Shown: positions 8,223 to 17,441, numbered from the stretch's first letter. The stretch is 64,000 bases of DNA from Bacteroidota bacterium (GCA_025362395.1 JANYGK010000035.1:62001-126000); one strand, 5' to 3'. The notes: a model not told the origin generated them from the letters alone. Program-made: numbers and translations.

Positions 8223-8249
8223 AAAAAGGTCGGAATTTCCGACCTTTTT
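8223..8249 (-). terminator. second terminator downstream of the tRNA genes
   Basis: AAAAAGGTCGGA-att-TCCGACCTTTTT is a perfect 12-base stem with a T run on both strands. It stands behind the tRNA-Arg terminator and shields the sigma factor gene from read-through. Confidence 0.75.
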
Positions 8250-8299
8250 ACTTTCAACAATTGTAGTCTCCTCTTTACCTATCTAACCAAGTATAAAAC

Positions 8300-8338
8300 A
8301 AAAAAGTGTAGAAAAATGATTTTTCCTACACTTTTTTT
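8300..8338 (-). terminator. terminator of tRNA-Arg
   Basis: AAAAAAGTGTAGgAAAAA ... TTTTTCTACACTTTTTT on the minus strand, beginning right after the tRNA 3' end. Confidence 0.8.
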
Positions 8339-8339
8339 G

Positions 8340-8411
8340 TGGCTCCGGTAGGAATCGAACCTACATCAAACGTTTAGGAAACGCTTATTCTATCCATTGA
8401 ACTACGGTGCC
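8340..8411 (-). tRNA. tRNA-Arg (anticodon CCT)
   Basis: 72 nt on the minus strand. The anticodon stem AGCGT/ACGTT encloses the loop TTCCTAA, giving anticodon CCT (reads AGG). The D-arm GTTC...GAAT and T-arm GTAGG-TTCGATT-CCTAC are intact, and the discriminator is A. CCA is not encoded. The acceptor stem GGCACCG / CGGAGCC has an A·A mismatch at pair 4:69, which is unusual. Confidence 0.9.
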
Positions 8412-8444
8412 CGGTATTTTCAGCAAATGTAATATTTTTAAAAT

Positions 8445-8472
8445 AAAAAAGCCACCCGACGTTGGTGGCTTT
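8445..8472 (-). terminator. terminator of tRNA-Asn
   Basis: AAAGCCACC ... GGTGGCTTTTTT on the minus strand, directly after the tRNA-Asn 3' end and before tRNA-Arg. Confidence 0.75.
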
Positions 8473-8473
8473 G

Positions 8474-8547
8474 CTCCCTCTCCTGGACTCGAACCAGGGA
8501 CCCCATGATTAACAGTCATGTGCTCTAACCAGCTGAGCTAAGAGGGA
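8474..8547 (-). tRNA. tRNA-Asn (anticodon GTT)
   Basis: 74 nt on the minus strand. The acceptor stem TCCCTCT/AGAGGGA is fully paired. The anticodon stem CATGA/TCATG encloses CTGTTAA, giving anticodon GTT. The T-arm is CCTGG-TTCGAGT-CCAGG and the discriminator is G. CCA is not encoded. Confidence 0.95.
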
Positions 8548-8599
8548 ATCTTTTCCTGTTAAGGAGCGCAAATTTAATATCTATTTTATAAATAAACAA

Positions 8600-8607
8600 T
8601 ATATTTG
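8600..8607 (+). promoter_or_regulatory. -7 promoter box of the PfkB kinase gene
   Basis: TATATTTG is a perfect TAnnTTTG box 25 bases before the ATG at 8633, predicting a leader of about 20 bases. No clear -33 TTTG is seen. Confidence 0.5.
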
Positions 8608-8632
8608 TCAAAATTTTTTTAATCCTTTTAAT

Positions 8633-9556
8633 ATGAGTCTTTTAGTTGTAGGTACAGTGGCGTTTGACGCTATTGAAACTCCTTTCGGGAAAACCGATAA
8701 AATAGTAGGTGGTGCTGCAAGTTATATTGCTTTGGCATCGTCTTATTTTTACAAACACCTGAGCCTGGTATCGGTTGTGGGCGACGATTTTCCTGCAAGC
8801 TTTTTAGATACATTGAAATCGAAAGGCGTTGATCTGACAGGCCTTCAAATTAAAAAAGGAGAAAAATCTTTTTTCTGGCGCGGCCGTTACCATAACGATA
8901 TGAACTCGCGTGATACTTTAGATACACAATTAAATGTATTAGAAAGCTTTGATCCTATAGTTCCCGACAATTGTAAAGAAGTTGATTTTTTAATGTTGGG
9001 AAATTTAATGCCGCTGGTACAACAAAAAGTATTAGATCAGCTAACAAAACGCCCGAAATTAATTGTATTGGATACGATGAATTTTTGGATGGATATAGCT
9101 ATGGATGAGCTTATGAAAACCTTAGCACAAATTGATGTGTTAACGATTAATGATTCAGAAGCACGCCAGTTATCGGGAGAATATTCTTTAGTAAAAGCGG
9201 CACAAAAAATATTAGCGATGGGCCCTAAAGTATTAGTAATTAAAAAAGGAGAGCACGGCGCTTTATTGTTTAATAAAGAAGAAGTGTTTTTTGCGCCTGC
9301 TTTACCTTTAGAAGACGTATTTGATCCCACAGGCGCGGGAGACAGCTTTGCCGGCGGATTCATAGGCTATTTGGCAAAAACACAAGACATTAGCTTTGAA
9401 AACATGAAACGGGCTATTATTTTCGGTTCAGCAATGGCGAGCTTTACTGTTGAAAAATTTGGAACAGAACGTTTACTTAATTTGACGGACAAAGATGTAC
9501 AGGATCGTGTTCAGGAATTTATTGACCTTGTACAGTTCGATATTTCTTTAGTATAA
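8633..9556 (+). CDS. PfkB-family carbohydrate/nucleoside kinase
   Basis: 307 residues, the normal length for ribokinase-like kinases, which phosphorylate a sugar or nucleoside hydroxyl with ATP. N-terminal glycine-rich signature at about 24-45 (KIVGGAASYIALASSYF), lid strands around 90-105 (EKSFFWRGRYHNDM), and the C-terminal PfkB signature DPTGAGDSFAGGFIGYLAKT at about 231-250, with the catalytic Asp in GAGD. The substrate cannot be assigned. It stands alone between the tRNA genes and a secreted protein gene, with its own promoter box and a perfect terminator. Confidence 0.9.
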   Translation: MSLLVVGTVAFDAIETPFGKTDKIVGGAASYIALASSYFYKHLSLVSVVGDDFPASFLDTLKSKGVDLTGLQIKKGEKSFFWRGRYHNDMNSRDTLDTQLNVLESFDPIVPDNCKEVDFLMLGNLMPLVQQKVLDQLTKRPKLIVLDTMNFWMDIAMDELMKTLAQIDVLTINDSEARQLSGEYSLVKAAQKILAMGPKVLVIKKGEHGALLFNKEEVFFAPALPLEDVFDPTGAGDSFAGGFIGYLAKTQDISFENMKRAIIFGSAMASFTVEKFGTERLLNLTDKDVQDRVQEFIDLVQFDISLV

Positions 9557-9578
9557 GTTCCTTATTTTATAATTAGCG

Positions 9579-9607
9579 GCCTCTCAAAATTTTGAGAGGC
9601 TTTTTTA
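9579..9607 (+). terminator. terminator of the PfkB kinase gene
   Basis: GCCTCTCAAAATTTTGAGAGGC, a perfect 22-base inverted repeat, followed by seven T. Confidence 0.9.
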
Positions 9608-9651
9608 TGGAAATCTATTTCGTTTATGTACTTTAGCATTACACATTATTT

Positions 9652-10437
9652 ATGCGGATTAAATTTTCCATACTCGTTTGCTTTATCATCTGTTGCTCGT
9701 TTGTTTTCCAAACAGCAGATCCTATTCGTATAAAATTTACGGATAAGGATAGTAAAGCCGTAATTGATAACTTCGGTAATATTTATAGTATTCATTACGA
9801 CGAAATAAAAAAATATAGCCCTGCAGGTGTATTTTTAAAAACGTTCAGTAATAAACGTAACGGCAAAATTGAAAACATGGATGTAACCAATCCTTTGAAA
9901 ATTTTAATTTATTACAAGGACTTTCAACAGGTTATGTTTTTAGATGATCAGCTTACACCAACCAGTAATGTTATTTCATTGGAAACAATAGGGTATGAGC
10001 AAGCATCGTTGGTATGTACTTCCATTAATAACAGCTTTTGGCTATATGATAAGCAAAATAACCAATTATTGCGTTTCGATTCGGATCTTAAAGAATTAGT
10101 GAAAACAGGTAATCTTAAACGGATTTTAGATATTGATATAAAACCTAATTATATGCGGGAACATAATAATTACTTGTATTTAAATTGCCCGGAAGAGGGA
10201 ATTTTGGTATTTGATATTTATGGCACTTTTTATAAAACGATTCCTGTTAAAAAGCTGAATGAGTTTAATATTATAAACGGTAATATTTTCTATTTCGAAA
10301 AATCGACATTAAAGGAATACCAAGCCCGGACATTCAATACCATTGAAAAATTTTTCCCGGATACATCACTGAAAAAAGTGTATTGGCAAAATGAAAAATA
10401 TTATGAAATATACAGGGATTCTATTGTAGTTAATTAG
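9652..10437 (+). CDS. secreted protein of unknown function, propeller-like
   Basis: 261 residues. The hydrophobic N-terminus (FSILVCFIICCSFVF, about 5-19) is a signal peptide or lipoprotein-type leader. The mature part has repeated short beta motifs such as AVIDNFGNIYSIHYDEIKKY, SFWLYDKQNNQLLRFDSDLK and GILVFDIYGTFYKTIPV, resembling blades of a beta-propeller, but fewer than needed to be sure. Similar lone proteins are common in Bacteroidota and have no known function. A TACTTTAG sequence about 27 bases upstream could serve as the -7 element. Confidence 0.65.
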   Translation: MRIKFSILVCFIICCSFVFQTADPIRIKFTDKDSKAVIDNFGNIYSIHYDEIKKYSPAGVFLKTFSNKRNGKIENMDVTNPLKILIYYKDFQQVMFLDDQLTPTSNVISLETIGYEQASLVCTSINNSFWLYDKQNNQLLRFDSDLKELVKTGNLKRILDIDIKPNYMREHNNYLYLNCPEEGILVFDIYGTFYKTIPVKKLNEFNIINGNIFYFEKSTLKEYQARTFNTIEKFFPDTSLKKVYWQNEKYYEIYRDSIVVN

Positions 10438-10520
10438 AAATTTTAAATAGGAACCCTTTTTTTACGATTTTTTATCATTTTTTTAGTCGCCTCATTATAA
10501 GCCTTTATCGATTTTTTTAC

Positions 10521-10528
10521 TATTTTTG
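10521..10528 (+). promoter_or_regulatory. -7 promoter box of the universal stress protein gene
   Basis: TATTTTTG matches TAnnTTTG, 17 bases before the ATG at 10546, inside a very T-rich spacer. Confidence 0.5.
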
Positions 10529-10545
10529 TTAAAAACCAAACGCTT

Positions 10546-11370
10546 ATGTTAATTAAAGAAAATCACTCCATATTGATTCCGGTTGACTTTTCTAAACAAT
10601 CGCTTGTAGCGGTAAAGCAATCATACAATTTAGCAAAATTCACAAATTCTAAAATAGTATTGATGCACGTATCTGCCAAAAGTGATACAGAACATAAAAC
10701 GGATCTGGAAAAACTTGCTGAAGAAACCCGTAAAGAAAGCGGGATGCAGGTTGATACCATAAACCTTAAGGGTGATATTTATGAGTTAACTGATAAAAAA
10801 GCGGAAGAATTAGGCAGCTCATTAATTATAATAGGGCTTGATACACAGGTACGTTTCAGAAGCTTTATGGGTGCTAATACCGCAAGTAAATTTATAAAAA
10901 ACGCGCCATGTCCTGTAATTACGGTTCGCTCATTAGAAAATAAAAACACGTGCAAAAATATTGTATTACCTTTTGATATGACACCCGAAAGTCGTGAAAA
11001 AGTTCCCATTGTTGTTCAGTTAGCTAATTATTACGGGGCAGATATCCGTATTATTTCAGTATTTAGTCCTAACGATGATAAATATGAAAACGAATTATTG
11101 CCGTATTTGCAGCAAATTAAAAAGTTTATAAAAGAAAAAGGGGTTAACTGTACCAATAAGTCCATACCAAGTAACAATGTAGCCGAAGCTGTGGTTGATT
11201 ATGCCAATAAAAATGAATGTGATCTGATCGTACAAATGAATAAAACAGACCTAAGCATAGGTGAGTTATTTGTCGGAGCTATCTCTCAAAAAATTGTTGA
11301 TCTAAGTAATATCCCTGTTTTATCAATTAACCCTATGAAACGCGAAAGCTTAAGCAGCGGCATCCATTAA
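10546..11370 (+). CDS. universal stress protein with two Usp domains
   Basis: 274 residues made of two tandem UspA folds (about 8-128 and 140-268). The first starts SILIPVDFSKQSLVAVKQSY and contains the strand IIIGLDTQVR and GANTASKFIKNAPCPVITVR. The second has NIVLPFDMTPESREKVPIVV and ends GAISQKIVDLSNIPVLSINP. The nucleotide-binding G2xG9xGS/T pattern is only partly kept (MGANTASKF), so ATP binding is uncertain. Cytoplasmic stress-response role by family. It is 16 bases upstream of the AsmA-like gene, probably one transcript. Confidence 0.9.
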   Translation: MLIKENHSILIPVDFSKQSLVAVKQSYNLAKFTNSKIVLMHVSAKSDTEHKTDLEKLAEETRKESGMQVDTINLKGDIYELTDKKAEELGSSLIIIGLDTQVRFRSFMGANTASKFIKNAPCPVITVRSLENKNTCKNIVLPFDMTPESREKVPIVVQLANYYGADIRIISVFSPNDDKYENELLPYLQQIKKFIKEKGVNCTNKSIPSNNVAEAVVDYANKNECDLIVQMNKTDLSIGELFVGAISQKIVDLSNIPVLSINPMKRESLSSGIH

Positions 11371-11386
11371 AAGAACCTTTCTTAAC

Positions 11387-13768
11387 ATGATGAAGTATAT
11401 TAAGCGATGTATACTCGCAGTCCTCATACTCATCTTTCTTTTACTTACCTCGGTATTTGTTTTAGTTACCTTTTATAAAAAGGAAATGGGAGGAGTTTTA
11501 ATCAATAATCTAAAAACTAATTTTGGGTTAACCTTAAACGTAAATGCCATCGAAGTTTCTTTATTTGATCATTTCCCCCGGGCATCTATAAAACTTGAAA
11601 GTGTTTATTTAGATAATGATTTATATAAAGCTCATGTACCTCTTTTAAAAGCGGGGTCTATAGCCATTTCTTTTAATATTCGTAAATTATTAAAAAAAGA
11701 ATTCGAAATAAATACCGTGGCTTTACAAGATGCGGAAATAAACCTTGTAAGAAATAAAAATGGGAGCAAAAACTTTCAATTCAGTAATAAAGATACGTTA
11801 AGATCAAAATTAAAATCGCACGTACTTGATTTTGATATTCATAAAATTACCATTGAAAACACCGCATTCAAATTCATTAATGTTGAGAAACATCAATTAA
11901 TAGATATTACATTTATTGATAATATTATAAAATTAAAAAAGCAAGCCGAAGGATTTACTGTTGAGTTAAAAGGCAATGTAACGGTAGGCGGATTATTATT
12001 TAATGTCCGTAAAGGTAAGTTTTTAAAAAATACTGACGCGGAGCTTAATATAACAGGCGTTTTATTTACAGGCAATAAATCTTTTTTTATTCATGATCCG
12101 TCTTTTGTGGAGATAGATAATATAAAATATTCAGTCAATTCGTTTATTCAATTTGGCGAAGAAAAAAAATTGGCATTAAAAATTGAGTCTAAAAATGTAT
12201 TGTATTATAAAGGAATTAAATTGGTCAATAAAAAAATTGCAGATATACTTTCTAATTTCGCTATTGACAAACCGATAGATCTAAGTATTTTAGTGATCAC
12301 CAATTTAGGGGTTAAGCAGGATCCGATTATTCTGGTTAAAGTAAAAAGCAGCAACAATACGGTTGCGATCGGAAATAGCAAGGTGCGTTATTCAAACGTT
12401 TCATTTACCGGTACTATCTTAAGCCTTGATTCTTCTAAAACAAAAGGCGATGAGGAGCATGCCAAAATTATGTTTTCTTCTGTTAAAGGAAATATATATG
12501 AGATACCGTTTATAGCGTTAATAAAAGTAAATAGCTTTACTGATCCGTATATTGATATTACAACTTCACTTTTTATTGATGCCGGTAAAGTTAAGCTCCA
12601 AGCCTCTAATGAGTTTGATTTAAAGGGAACCTGCGTGGCAAATGTGCATTATGCCGGCTCTACGCTAAAGCTTAATAAGAGGGAATTTTTAAGCCCCGCT
12701 ATGATATTAAAGGCAAACCTGGCGTTTAAAAATTTCAGTTATAAAGAGCGCCATAAACCCTATGTATATACCGTGAACGGTAAAACATCCCTTACAAATA
12801 CAGAACTTAAATTTGACAGGTTGGTTTTAAAAACAGCCGGCGGAAATGTAGTACTGGCTGGTAAAGTAAATAATTTTGCACAATATGTACTGGGCTTTAC
12901 TCCGGGTTTAAAAATAAATATAAACGCTTATGCCGACCTGTTTAATGTAAATCCTTTCATAACCCAAAAAACAACAGACAGCACCTCTTCCAAAGCACCT
13001 CAAGCATCAGTAAAACAGTTAAGCGAGGAAAGTGGGTTTGATTTTAATGTATCGTTAAAGGCAAAAAAAATGCTGGTACGAAAAGTAATTGCCGAAAACG
13101 CCTATATGAATATAGCATATAAAAATAAAGTATTAAATGTGCGGTCTCTTACTATAAATACCTGTGAAGGAAAGTTAAACGCCAACGCTACTATTAGTAA
13201 TTTGAAAAGAATAAAAGCGGAAATTAATGTTGAGGAAATTAATGTAAGTAAATTATTTGAACAGTTCGAAAACTTTGGCCAACAAGCAATACAGAGCAAA
13301 CAGCTGAAAGGAAAAATTTCGGTGAATGCAACTTTCGATGCAGAGCTTGACGGAAAAATGGAAATTATTCCCGCTTCTATGTCAGGAGATGTAAAGCTCA
13401 AGTTAAAAGACGGGCATTTGCTGGAATATGAACCCTTGCAAAACATTTCAAGCTTTATATTTCATAATCGCGATTTTAATGATATTACGTTTTCGGAGAT
13501 CAATGAATCTTTTAAATTAAACGGCTATGAGATGAGGATCGATGAGTTAGAAGTAGCCTCAAATGTTTTAAATTTATTTGTAAGCGGTACGTATAATGTT
13601 AAATCTTTGTCAAATATTAATTTAGTAATACCATGGAGTAACCTCAAGCGCAGGGGTAAAAACTATATCCCTAAAAGCTCGGGGTTAAGCGCGGAAGATG
13701 CTAAAGGGTTAAAACTTAATTACGCCGGAACATCAAAAAAAATGAAATTAAGCCTTGGCCACAAATAG
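11387..13768 (+). CDS. AsmA-family-like membrane protein
   Basis: 793 residues. One N-terminal transmembrane anchor (about 9-33, AVLILIFLLLTSVFVLVTFY), then a long beta-rich periplasmic region. This has the AsmA start pattern LTLNVNAIEVSLFDHFPRAS / SIKLESVYLDND and the C-terminal block GKISVNATFDAELDG ... MSGDVKLKLKDGHLLEYEPL (about 640-690) typical of AsmA-like C-terminal regions. AsmA/TamB-type proteins are thought to act in lipid transfer or outer-membrane biogenesis. It follows the universal stress gene by 16 bases. The length fits Bacteroidota AsmA-like proteins. Confidence 0.85.
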   Translation: MMKYIKRCILAVLILIFLLLTSVFVLVTFYKKEMGGVLINNLKTNFGLTLNVNAIEVSLFDHFPRASIKLESVYLDNDLYKAHVPLLKAGSIAISFNIRKLLKKEFEINTVALQDAEINLVRNKNGSKNFQFSNKDTLRSKLKSHVLDFDIHKITIENTAFKFINVEKHQLIDITFIDNIIKLKKQAEGFTVELKGNVTVGGLLFNVRKGKFLKNTDAELNITGVLFTGNKSFFIHDPSFVEIDNIKYSVNSFIQFGEEKKLALKIESKNVLYYKGIKLVNKKIADILSNFAIDKPIDLSILVITNLGVKQDPIILVKVKSSNNTVAIGNSKVRYSNVSFTGTILSLDSSKTKGDEEHAKIMFSSVKGNIYEIPFIALIKVNSFTDPYIDITTSLFIDAGKVKLQASNEFDLKGTCVANVHYAGSTLKLNKREFLSPAMILKANLAFKNFSYKERHKPYVYTVNGKTSLTNTELKFDRLVLKTAGGNVVLAGKVNNFAQYVLGFTPGLKININAYADLFNVNPFITQKTTDSTSSKAPQASVKQLSEESGFDFNVSLKAKKMLVRKVIAENAYMNIAYKNKVLNVRSLTINTCEGKLNANATISNLKRIKAEINVEEINVSKLFEQFENFGQQAIQSKQLKGKISVNATFDAELDGKMEIIPASMSGDVKLKLKDGHLLEYEPLQNISSFIFHNRDFNDITFSEINESFKLNGYEMRIDELEVASNVLNLFVSGTYNVKSLSNINLVIPWSNLKRRGKNYIPKSSGLSAEDAKGLKLNYAGTSKKMKLSLGHK

Positions 13769-13841
13769 CCACAAATAAAGCTTAACACTCCCGTAACATA
13801 CCGGTTAAGTTAACTTAAATTATCTTGCGTTAATTTGTTAC

Positions 13842-14183
13842 ATGAAATTTACGTTAAGTTTTATTTTATGTGTTTTATTGTTTTCTGCGCGTGTATATGC
13901 AGGGGAGCCTTCGAAGGCTATCGTAAAGACTGTAATGATAAAAGGAAAAATTCAGGATTCAAAAAACAACGAGTCTTTGGCGGGTGTTAAAATTGAATGC
14001 GCCGGATGCCAAAAAGTAATTTATTCAGACCTTGACGGAAACTTTTTTATGTATTTGCAGGTAGATGCCAAGCAAGATGTAAAACTCGAATTTACCCAAG
14101 TAGGTTATGCCTCTAAAACCCTTAGTTTGCAAGATCTGAGCTCAGGATCTACCAACACGGTGATTGATTTGGAATCCGAATAG
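13842..14183 (+). CDS. small secreted carboxypeptidase-regulatory-like domain protein
   Basis: 113 residues: signal peptide (MKFTLSFILCVLLFSARVYA, cleaved near 20), then a single CarboxypepD_reg-like beta domain (about 30-110). Its pattern is IKGKIQDSKNNESLAGVKIE, a Cys pair (CAGC), YSDLDGNFFMYL and VKLEFTQVGYASKTLSL. This is the domain found at the N-terminus of SusC-like receptors, here standing alone. It is monocistronic, followed after about 120 bases by a YwqK-like gene. Function unknown. Confidence 0.75.
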   Translation: MKFTLSFILCVLLFSARVYAGEPSKAIVKTVMIKGKIQDSKNNESLAGVKIECAGCQKVIYSDLDGNFFMYLQVDAKQDVKLEFTQVGYASKTLSLQDLSSGSTNTVIDLESE

Positions 14184-14304
14184 GAAAATTCTAATGTAAA
14201 GTTAAGGTTATGTTTTTGTTACGGTTGTAACATCATTTCTCATTTTTAGGTATAATTGTATTGAAATCCAAAGAGATTTCAAGTAACCAATAAATATCTG
14301 AATT

Positions 14305-14781
14305 ATGAAAACCTTAATCCTCACCATTTGCCTGTTGCTAAGTGTAGTTACCAATGCACAAAACGGCCTCACATATAACATCGTTTACAAAGATGGACTT
14401 TACTCACAAAATGACGCGGCTTACACCGGAAAATATACCGGCTATTATGAAAGCGGTTACGTAAAAGAAATCCTGAACATTAAAGAAGGTAAACTTACAG
14501 GAGAAGTTGTAAGATACTATGAAAACGGGAAAAAAATGGAAACGGGCCAATACGAAAATAATTTAAAATTCGGCTTATGGACTCGCTACAACTCAGCAGG
14601 CAGCGTTACCGCAGAGGCATCTTACAAAAACAATAAAAAAGACGGAACCTGGTTGGTATATGATGACAAAGGTTCTAAATTATTTAAAATGGAATATAAA
14701 GAAGGCGAAAAAACAGGAACATGGTTTCAATGGGATGAAGCCGGGGCTGTTGTTAAAACAACATCCTATAGCGCGATGTAA
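14305..14781 (+). CDS. secreted YwqK/MORN-variant repeat protein
   Basis: 158 residues: signal peptide (MKTLILTICLLLSVVTNAQ), then about four repeats of the type YYESGYVKE, RYYENGKKMETGQYENN, RYNSAGSVTAEASYKNN and VYDDKGSKLFKMEYKEGEKT. These MORN-variant repeats form extended beta structures. The name 'YwqK antitoxin' attached to the family is from one Bacillus pair and does not imply a toxin here; none is adjacent. A terminator follows. Confidence 0.8.
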   Translation: MKTLILTICLLLSVVTNAQNGLTYNIVYKDGLYSQNDAAYTGKYTGYYESGYVKEILNIKEGKLTGEVVRYYENGKKMETGQYENNLKFGLWTRYNSAGSVTAEASYKNNKKDGTWLVYDDKGSKLFKMEYKEGEKTGTWFQWDEAGAVVKTTSYSAM

Positions 14782-14803
14782 TTAGAATTATTTATGCTAC
14801 ATC

Positions 14804-14835
14804 AAAAAAGCCGCTTTACACTAAGGGGCTTTTTT
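14804..14835. terminator. bidirectional terminator between convergent genes
   Basis: AAAAAAGCCGCTT ... AAGGGGCTTTTTT; A-rich on one side and T-rich on the other, so it can serve both the YwqK-like gene and the opposing SpoIIE gene. Confidence 0.8.
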
Positions 14836-14868
14836 CATGAGTACTGTTCGGCTTATATACTACATCAT

Positions 14869-16257
14869 TTAAACCTCTACACCAATCACCAATATATCAT
14901 CTACTTGATCTAAAGCACCCTGCCATTCAATTAAAGAAGAGTTAAGGAGTTTCTTTTGCTCGGTAAACGGGAGGTCAGCGTTTTTTAAAAGTGTTTCTTT
15001 AAATTGTTTATGCATAAATTTTTTACCGCCGGGTCCGCCAAACTGATCAGGGAAACCGTCGGAGAATGTGTAAATTTTATCGCCGGGCTCCAGCGTAACA
15101 ATATGGCTTGTAAATGGCTTATAGTCATGATAAAAACCGCAGGGCTGCTTATCGGCTTTATATATGCTCAACACCGTATCGCCAAGTGTATTGATAATAT
15201 ATAAAGGATTATTGGCAGACGAATAATATAATTCCTTTTTAGCTTTGTTGATCACGCAGATGGTAATATCCATTCCGTCTTTGCTTTCACCGAAATTACC
15301 ATTTTGCCGAAGTGTGCCGATGATTTTATCCCGCATCAGATTAAGGATCACGCCGGGGTCGGTTACTTTTTTCGCTTCTACTATTTCATCTAAAAAAGAA
15401 AGTCCCAACATGGTCATAAAGCCTCCGGGAACACCGTGCCCTGTGCAATCGGCTGTAGCATAATAGAGCATATCATTTTTTTCATGCATCCAGTAAAAAT
15501 CGCCGCTTACTATATCCTTCGGCTTAAACAATACAAAGCTGTCTTTAAAATATGCGCCAAACTGCTCTTCGCTTGGTATCAGAGACCGTTGTATGCTTCG
15601 CGCGTAATTAATACTATCGGTAATTTCTTTTTTTTGATGAACCACTTCTTCGTGTTTCTGCTCAATAATTTCTTTAGACCTTCCTAACTCTAAACGGCTT
15701 CTTATTTCATTATACGTCAGCCTGTAGCGGGTTCTTATTAAAAACACACAGAAAAAAGCCACTGTAAAGGTAAGGAGCCCGCCGTTAGTAATAAACTCTT
15801 CAACGGTTAAAGGACTGTTTATCTTATAAAAGATAATGTTTGCGATAATAGTAGCAGTTAGCAGGATCCAGGAAAGTCTCATTTCCCACAACACCAACAT
15901 GCCCACACCAATAAATAATACCATGTAGGCAAAGGCGTGCTTTTGTAAATGCGGAATATCCATTACGCTCCACATATAAGCGTTTTGTATAGAGATGCCC
16001 AATACCAAAATAAACATGCAGCTGTAGATGCTTATTTTTAATTGACGCCTTAATAATAAGATCAAGAGGCTTGCACCTGAAACGCATAATCTGAATACGA
16101 AAAAAGGAACCCAATAATCTTTTATACTTAAAAAATCGCCTAGGAACCACACAAGGTTTAACGCAATCCCTATCCAACAGGCCATAACATGGAATTTTTC
16201 CGTTTTGTTATAAAACTCCTGTTTTACAAGGCTTTCGGGTATGGCGGTTTCCTGCAT
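14869..16257 (-). CDS. membrane-bound SpoIIE/PP2C-type serine phosphatase
   Basis: 462 residues. About six transmembrane helices (30-190), a short coiled coil (about 190-215, ELGRSKEIIEQKHEEVVHQK), a linker SINYARSIQRSLIPSEEQF, then a SpoIIE phosphatase domain (about 235-460). Metal-binding motifs are intact: FKPKDIVSGDFYWM, ADCTGHGVPGGFMTMLG, DGMDITICVI and FSDGFPDQFGGPGGKKF. It should dephosphorylate Ser/Thr in a partner such as an anti-sigma-antagonist, in response to a signal sensed by the membrane part. The catalytic part is closely related to the array at the right end of the window, but it has a membrane sensor in place of TPRs. Confidence 0.92.
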   Translation of the reverse strand: MQETAIPESLVKQEFYNKTEKFHVMACWIGIALNLVWFLGDFLSIKDYWVPFFVFRLCVSGASLLILLLRRQLKISIYSCMFILVLGISIQNAYMWSVMDIPHLQKHAFAYMVLFIGVGMLVLWEMRLSWILLTATIIANIIFYKINSPLTVEEFITNGGLLTFTVAFFCVFLIRTRYRLTYNEIRSRLELGRSKEIIEQKHEEVVHQKKEITDSINYARSIQRSLIPSEEQFGAYFKDSFVLFKPKDIVSGDFYWMHEKNDMLYYATADCTGHGVPGGFMTMLGLSFLDEIVEAKKVTDPGVILNLMRDKIIGTLRQNGNFGESKDGMDITICVINKAKKELYYSSANNPLYIINTLGDTVLSIYKADKQPCGFYHDYKPFTSHIVTLEPGDKIYTFSDGFPDQFGGPGGKKFMHKQFKETLLKNADLPFTEQKKLLNSSLIEWQGALDQVDDILVIGVEV

Positions 16258-16376
16258 TTAGGGCTAATATACAAAACAATATATACAAAACCCATAAAAT
16301 TACATGTACCAAATGTGTTAAAAAAGGTAGTTCATCGTTTTTATACAACAACACTAATTCTTAAATACAAGTTTTT

Positions 16377-17390
16377 TTAAGCACCAACTTCTTTATACTT
16401 TTTCATAAACTCCATAGCTTTATTAACCATGTCGGTTGATCCTAAAAATAAAGGGGTGCGTTGGTGAAGCTCAGTAATATCCTGTTCCATAATGCGCTTA
16501 AAGCCATCTGTAGCAAGTCCGCCGGCCTGCTCAATAATAAACGCTAAAGGATTGCATTCATATAACAAACGTAATTTTCCTTTTGGCGATTTAGTTGTTG
16601 TAGGGTAAATATAAACACCGCCCGTAATTAAATTACGGTGTATGTCAGCAACGCCTGAACCGATGTAACGGCTTGAATATGGCCTGTTGGTGGCAAGGTC
16701 TTCTTCCTGGCAATATTTAATATATTTTTTTACGCCGTCGGGGAAGTGTAAATAATTTCCTTCGTTGATGGAATAGGTTTTTCCGTCTTTAGGCATTTGC
16801 ATATTTGGATGTGACAGGCAAAACTCACCAATACTCGGATCTAACGTAAAACCGTTTACGCCTTTGCCGGTAGTATATACCAACATAGCAGAAGAACCGT
16901 AAATGATATAGCCTGCAGCAATTTGTTCGGTGCCTCTTTGCATAAAATCTTCGTAAGTACCGGGTCCGTTTAAGCTGGTACGACGGTAAATAGAAAAGAT
17001 AGTACCGATAGAAACGTTCACATCAATATTTGAAGAACCGTCTAAAGGGTCCATTGCCACTACATAACGGGCATTTTTAGAAATTTCTGAATCAATAGGG
17101 ATAATGTCTTCATTTTCTTCACTGGCAATAGCACAGCATTCGCCTCCCGCTTTTAAAGCGGCAATAAATTGATCGTTCGCAAATACATCCAGTTTTTTAA
17201 CGCGTTCACCTTGTATGTTTGTATCGCCGGTTTCTCCTAATATTTCTACCAGTCCCGCTTTCGACACTTCGCGGTTCACAATTTTAGCGGCAATACCAAT
17301 ATCTCTTAAGAGTCTTGATAATTCGCCTTTTGCGAAGGGAAAGTCATTTTGTTTTTCAATAATAAATTGGCCTAATGTTGTTGCGTTCAT
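16377..17390 (-). CDS. fbp: class 1 fructose-1,6-bisphosphatase
   Basis: 337 residues, the usual class 1 length. Gluconeogenic enzyme releasing phosphate from fructose-1,6-bisphosphate with Mg2+. The metal-site signature [20 protein letters not shown] lies at about 113-132. Other conserved parts are [40 protein letters not shown] and the substrate-site region [20 protein letters not shown] (about 269-288). It starts at an ATG and is monocistronic. No allosteric AMP site can be judged from sequence alone. Confidence 0.96.
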   Translation of the reverse strand: MNATTLGQFIIEKQNDFPFAKGELSRLLRDIGIAAKIVNREVSKAGLVEILGETGDTNIQGERVKKLDVFANDQFIAALKAGGECCAIASEENEDIIPIDSEISKNARYVVAMDPLDGSSNIDVNVSIGTIFSIYRRTSLNGPGTYEDFMQRGTEQIAAGYIIYGSSAMLVYTTGKGVNGFTLDPSIGEFCLSHPNMQMPKDGKTYSINEGNYLHFPDGVKKYIKYCQEEDLATNRPYSSRYIGSGVADIHRNLITGGVYIYPTTTKSPKGKLRLLYECNPLAFIIEQAGGLATDGFKRIMEQDITELHQRTPLFLGSTDMVNKAMEFMKKYKEVGA

Positions 17391-17441
17391 GTGTTGTATA
17401 ATGATTATGAAATTGGAATCAAATTGTAATCCTCAAAAATA

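Noticed and set aside
8058-8351. 97-residue plus-strand frame between the sigma factor and tRNA genes
   Set aside because: It runs through two terminators and into a tRNA gene; no protein-like composition.
14305-14781. Toxin-antitoxin module based on the YwqK name
   Set aside because: The protein is exported, has no adjacent toxin-like gene, and MORN-variant repeats are common in secreted Bacteroidota proteins.
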